A stretch of DNA of 64,000 nt from the NCBI GenBank assembly GCA_963791625.1, contig CAWBTA010000006.1, positions 2,106,134-2,170,133 on the forward strand, written 5' to 3'. The notes beneath the pieces were generated by a model. That model saw only the letters and a program-made list of their open reading frames with translations. It ran no database searches and had not been told where the DNA came from. Positions 61,831-64,000 of the stretch are shown piece after piece. Each line of letters opens with the position of its first letter. Positions within the stretch are counted from its first letter, which is position 1. Origin of the DNA: JANMCE01 sp963791625 (GTDB taxonomy: Bacteria; Actinomycetota; Acidimicrobiia; Acidimicrobiales; Ilumatobacteraceae). The translations under genes and the position numbers were made by a program.

Positions 61831-64000
61831 TTACGAGCGAGCGGACACCTTCTCGGACACGATCTTGCTGGAGCCACCCGGTTGCATGGTGACGCCGAAC
61901 AGGCAGTCACCCGTTTCCATGGTGCGCTTCTGATGGGAAACGATGAGCAGCTGCGCCTCACTGCGGAACTCATTCACCAGGCCTAAGAAGCGGTGCAGGT
62001 TCACATCGTCGAGGGCGGCCTCCACTTCGTCCATCACGTAGAACGGAGACGGGCGACTGCGGAAGACAGCAAACAGGAACGCCAGCGCGGTAAGTGAACG
62101 CTCGCCACCCGACAGCAGGGAGAGCTTCTTGACGTTCTTTCCCGACGGCTTGGCTTCCACCTCGATGCCAGTGCGCAACATGTCTTCGGGCTGGGTGAGG
62201 ATCAGCTTGCCCTGTCCACCGGGGAACAGCATGCCGAACAGCAGATCGAAATTGCGGCTCACGTCGGCAAATGCCTCGGCGAACACCCGCTGAATCTCGT
62301 CGTCGATGGCTTTGATAACCCCGGACAACTCACGACGCGTTGTCTTCACGTCCTCGAGCTGAGCTTCAAGGAAGGTGTGGCGTTCCTGCAGAGCGGTGAA
62401 CTCTTCAAGGGCGAGCGGGTTAATGGGGCCCATGATGCGCAGTTCACGCTCGAGGTCTCGCATGCGCGCGTCGGGCTTGGCGCCCTCCGGAAGTCCTTCG
62501 GGAAGCTCGGCCAGCATGGCTACTTCGGGGTCGACATCGAGGTCACGTCGCAACGTTTCGATCGTCGCTTCGAGGCGAGCCGACACCTCGGCCTGTTCGA
62601 TCTCGATGCGATGCAGCAGCTCGCGCCTCTCCGTGAGGTGCTTGTCGAGGGCGCTCCGTTCACGCCGCATGTTTTCCAGCGCCGATGACACGGCCCTGGC
62701 CTGCTCGGACTGCTGGCGACGACGCTGCTGCAGGTCGGACAGCTCACCATCGAGGATCGTCCGGCGGGACTCCACCACGACGAGTAGCCGGTCGATCGCC
62801 CCAACACTGCGTTCGAGACGACCACGTTTCTCTTGCGCCTCGGCGCGGGCCGCAACGTCGGCTTCGAGCCGGGCTTCGGTCTCGCTGAGACGACGGCGAA
62901 GGAAGGCCTGACGCTCCTGCAGGCCGGCGCCGCGCACCTCGAACTCCTTACGGAGCTGGGCGACGTTGGCAACTTTGCGGTCAAGCTCGGTGCGGGCTTC
63001 CTGCGCGGCGCGAGCGTGGGCAACCTCGGCGGTTTCGTCGGCTTCAAGCGTCGGCAGCAACACTTCTAGCTCGGTGATGCGCGTGCGATCACGCTCGATG
63101 CGCTCATCGAGATCCTTCGCCGAGCCCGCCAGCGATTCTGCTTCAGTCGCCGCCTCACGACGCTCGGCTTGCGAGCGCCCGAGTGCGTCAGCGGAAGCGG
63201 TGAAGCGGGTGTCATTCACGTCGAGGCGACGGGTGAGGTCGTTTTCTCGCTGGCTGACGGCCTGCAGTTCGGCCCGGGCCGACTTGAGCGTGGCGTCGCA
63301 GTGGGCCAGATGTTCGGCTGCAGCCGAAGCCTTGGTCTGGGCCTCTTCGAGCGCGGCACCGGTGGCACCAGCACTGGCCACGCCAACGCGCCAGCCCTGG
63401 CGGCCGAAACGATCACCGGTCTGGGTGACGATTACTGCGGTCGGATGAGCAAGTGCGGCCTCGACAGCGACTTCCCAGCCGCCCTCTACTGCGACGGCGG
63501 AGCCGATGAGTCCGTCGAGTAGGCGGGAGACCGCAGCGTTGTTACTACGCACGTGGTTGCGTACCGCTTCGCCAATTGCCGGAGGCGACAGCGCTGGCAG
63601 GCCGTTGTCGAGAGCGAGAACGGCGCCAGGCGTGTCGTGTTGGTGAAGCATGGCGAGGGCCCGACGAGCGGCGGGCAGGCCGTCGACCACGACGGCCGAC
63701 AACGCCTCACCAGCTGCGGCTTCGAACGCGGTTTCCCACCCGGCGTCAATCTCCACAAGGTCGAGCAGGGTGCCGACGACGCCATCGACATCGGCGAGCC
63801 GTTCAGCACCGGCTCGGGCGCGAGCGGCGTCGAGGGCAAGTGCCAGCGCGTCGGTTCGGGCCGCCCAGGTGGCGTGGTCGCCCTGCGCGGCGCGCAGCTG
63901 GGCTTCGCTGCTGGCCACCAGATCGGCAGCGGCGACCCGAGCGGCCTCGGCCTCACCGAGCTCGATAACCAAGGGCTGCTCACTGGCTTCGGCTTCCTCA
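61831..64000 (-). CDS. smc: Chromosome segregation protein SMC, C-terminal part (5' end outside window)
   Basis: The frame is open to the right edge and codes for the last 722 or so residues of SMC. In order: the end of the first coiled coil, the hinge (VDGVVGTLLDLVEIDAGWET, EAAAGEALSAVVVDGLPAAR), the long second coiled coil rich in Ala/Glu/Arg (residues about 220-500 of the fragment), then the C-terminal ATPase head with signature KLSLLSGGERSLTALAFLFA and Walker B FYVMDEVEAALDDVNLHRFL, and the D/H-loop LLIVSHQKRTMETGD. With ScpAB it condenses chromosomes. The N-terminal Walker A half is not in the window. Confidence 0.95.
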   Translation of the reverse strand, partial: EEAEASEQPLVIELGEAEAARVAAADLVASSEAQLRAAQGDHATWAARTDALALALDAARARAGAERLADVDGVVGTLLDLVEIDAGWETAFEAAAGEALSAVVVDGLPAARRALAMLHQHDTPGAVLALDNGLPALSPPAIGEAVRNHVRSNNAAVSRLLDGLIGSAVAVEGGWEVAVEAALAHPTAVIVTQTGDRFGRQGWRVGVASAGATGAALEEAQTKASAAAEHLAHCDATLKSARAELQAVSQRENDLTRRLDVNDTRFTASADALGRSQAERREAATEAESLAGSAKDLDERIERDRTRITELEVLLPTLEADETAEVAHARAAQEARTELDRKVANVAQLRKEFEVRGAGLQERQAFLRRRLSETEARLEADVAARAEAQEKRGRLERSVGAIDRLLVVVESRRTILDGELSDLQQRRRQQSEQARAVSSALENMRRERSALDKHLTERRELLHRIEIEQAEVSARLEATIETLRRDLDVDPEVAMLAELPEGLPEGAKPDARMRDLERELRIMGPINPLALEEFTALQERHTFLEAQLEDVKTTRRELSGVIKAIDDEIQRVFAEAFADVSRNFDLLFGMLFPGGQGKLILTQPEDMLRTGIEVEAKPSGKNVKKLSLLSGGERSLTALAFLFAVFRSRPSPFYVMDEVEAALDDVNLHRFLGLVNEFRSEAQLLIVSHQKRTMETGDCLFGVTMQPGGSSKIVSEKVSARS

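Overview
The window looks like chromosome of a high-GC actinobacterium. The evidence is strong G/C bias at third codon positions, two LLM-class (F420-type) oxidoreductases, a DUF2469 gene, an ECF42 sigma factor with its DGPF partner, and the block smc / ftsY / ffh / rpsP / khpA / rimM / trmD / rplS / DUF2469 / yraN. An Acidimicrobiia-like lineage is my guess, but no rRNA or tRNA is present to settle it. I saw no insertion sequence, phage gene or CRISPR array.

Layout. 1-2908: a MarR-controlled minus-strand operon (DUF4345, SRPBCC, EamA, VOC). 3042-8222: a small-molecule catabolic block with an LLM oxidoreductase, a class-III aminotransferase (frameshifted), an EamA exporter, an enolase-superfamily dehydratase and a coupled arginase-family hydrolase. 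8336-13464: a complete branched-chain amino-acid-type ABC importer (livK-H-M-G-F), with a strong hairpin between livK and livH. 13684-14186: a DUF2237 gene followed by 47-bp tandem repeats and a dispersed hairpin repeat also found at 8262-8330.

14187-25374: an inositol-type catabolic island. It holds mmsA/iolA, a Cgl0158-family aldolase (frameshifted), three Gfo/Idh/MocA dehydrogenases, a HutC-type GntR regulator and a truncated purU stub. It also holds a MocD/MocE/MocF-like set: two membrane di-iron oxygenases, a Rieske ferredoxin and a ferredoxin reductase, plus an SDR. In rhizobial rhizopine catabolism MocDEF demethylates 3-O-methyl-scyllo-inosamine, so I propose that this actinobacterial island strips an O-methyl (or similar) group from a substituted inositol and then degrades the ring. 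This is my best candidate for an undescribed system.

25431-30635: a small NIPSNAP/EthD-like protein, then a tightly coupled MoxR-type ATPase / 901-aa LRV-repeat protein / VWA-metallopeptidase-like operon, the second candidate system. 30751-36684: a secreted L,D-transpeptidase (frameshifted), two flavodoxin-fold quinone reductases, an ATPase remnant, a YceI-like protein and psuG-psuK. 36681-45015: an RlmCD-type rRNA methyltransferase, rpe and an AddB/AddA-like helicase-nuclease pair (addA frameshifted). 44939-64000: membrane and small proteins, then the translation/SRP block on the minus strand. That block is interrupted by a stress/regulation segment (YCII-ECF42, LLM, two GNATs, an aldehyde dehydrogenase) and by a polyamine transporter operon potADBC, and it ends in the 3' part of smc.

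Data caveat: six genes, including trmD and addA, carry single-base frameshifts. Three of the seven indels are in short homopolymers. This pattern suggests indel errors in the assembly more than true pseudogenes.
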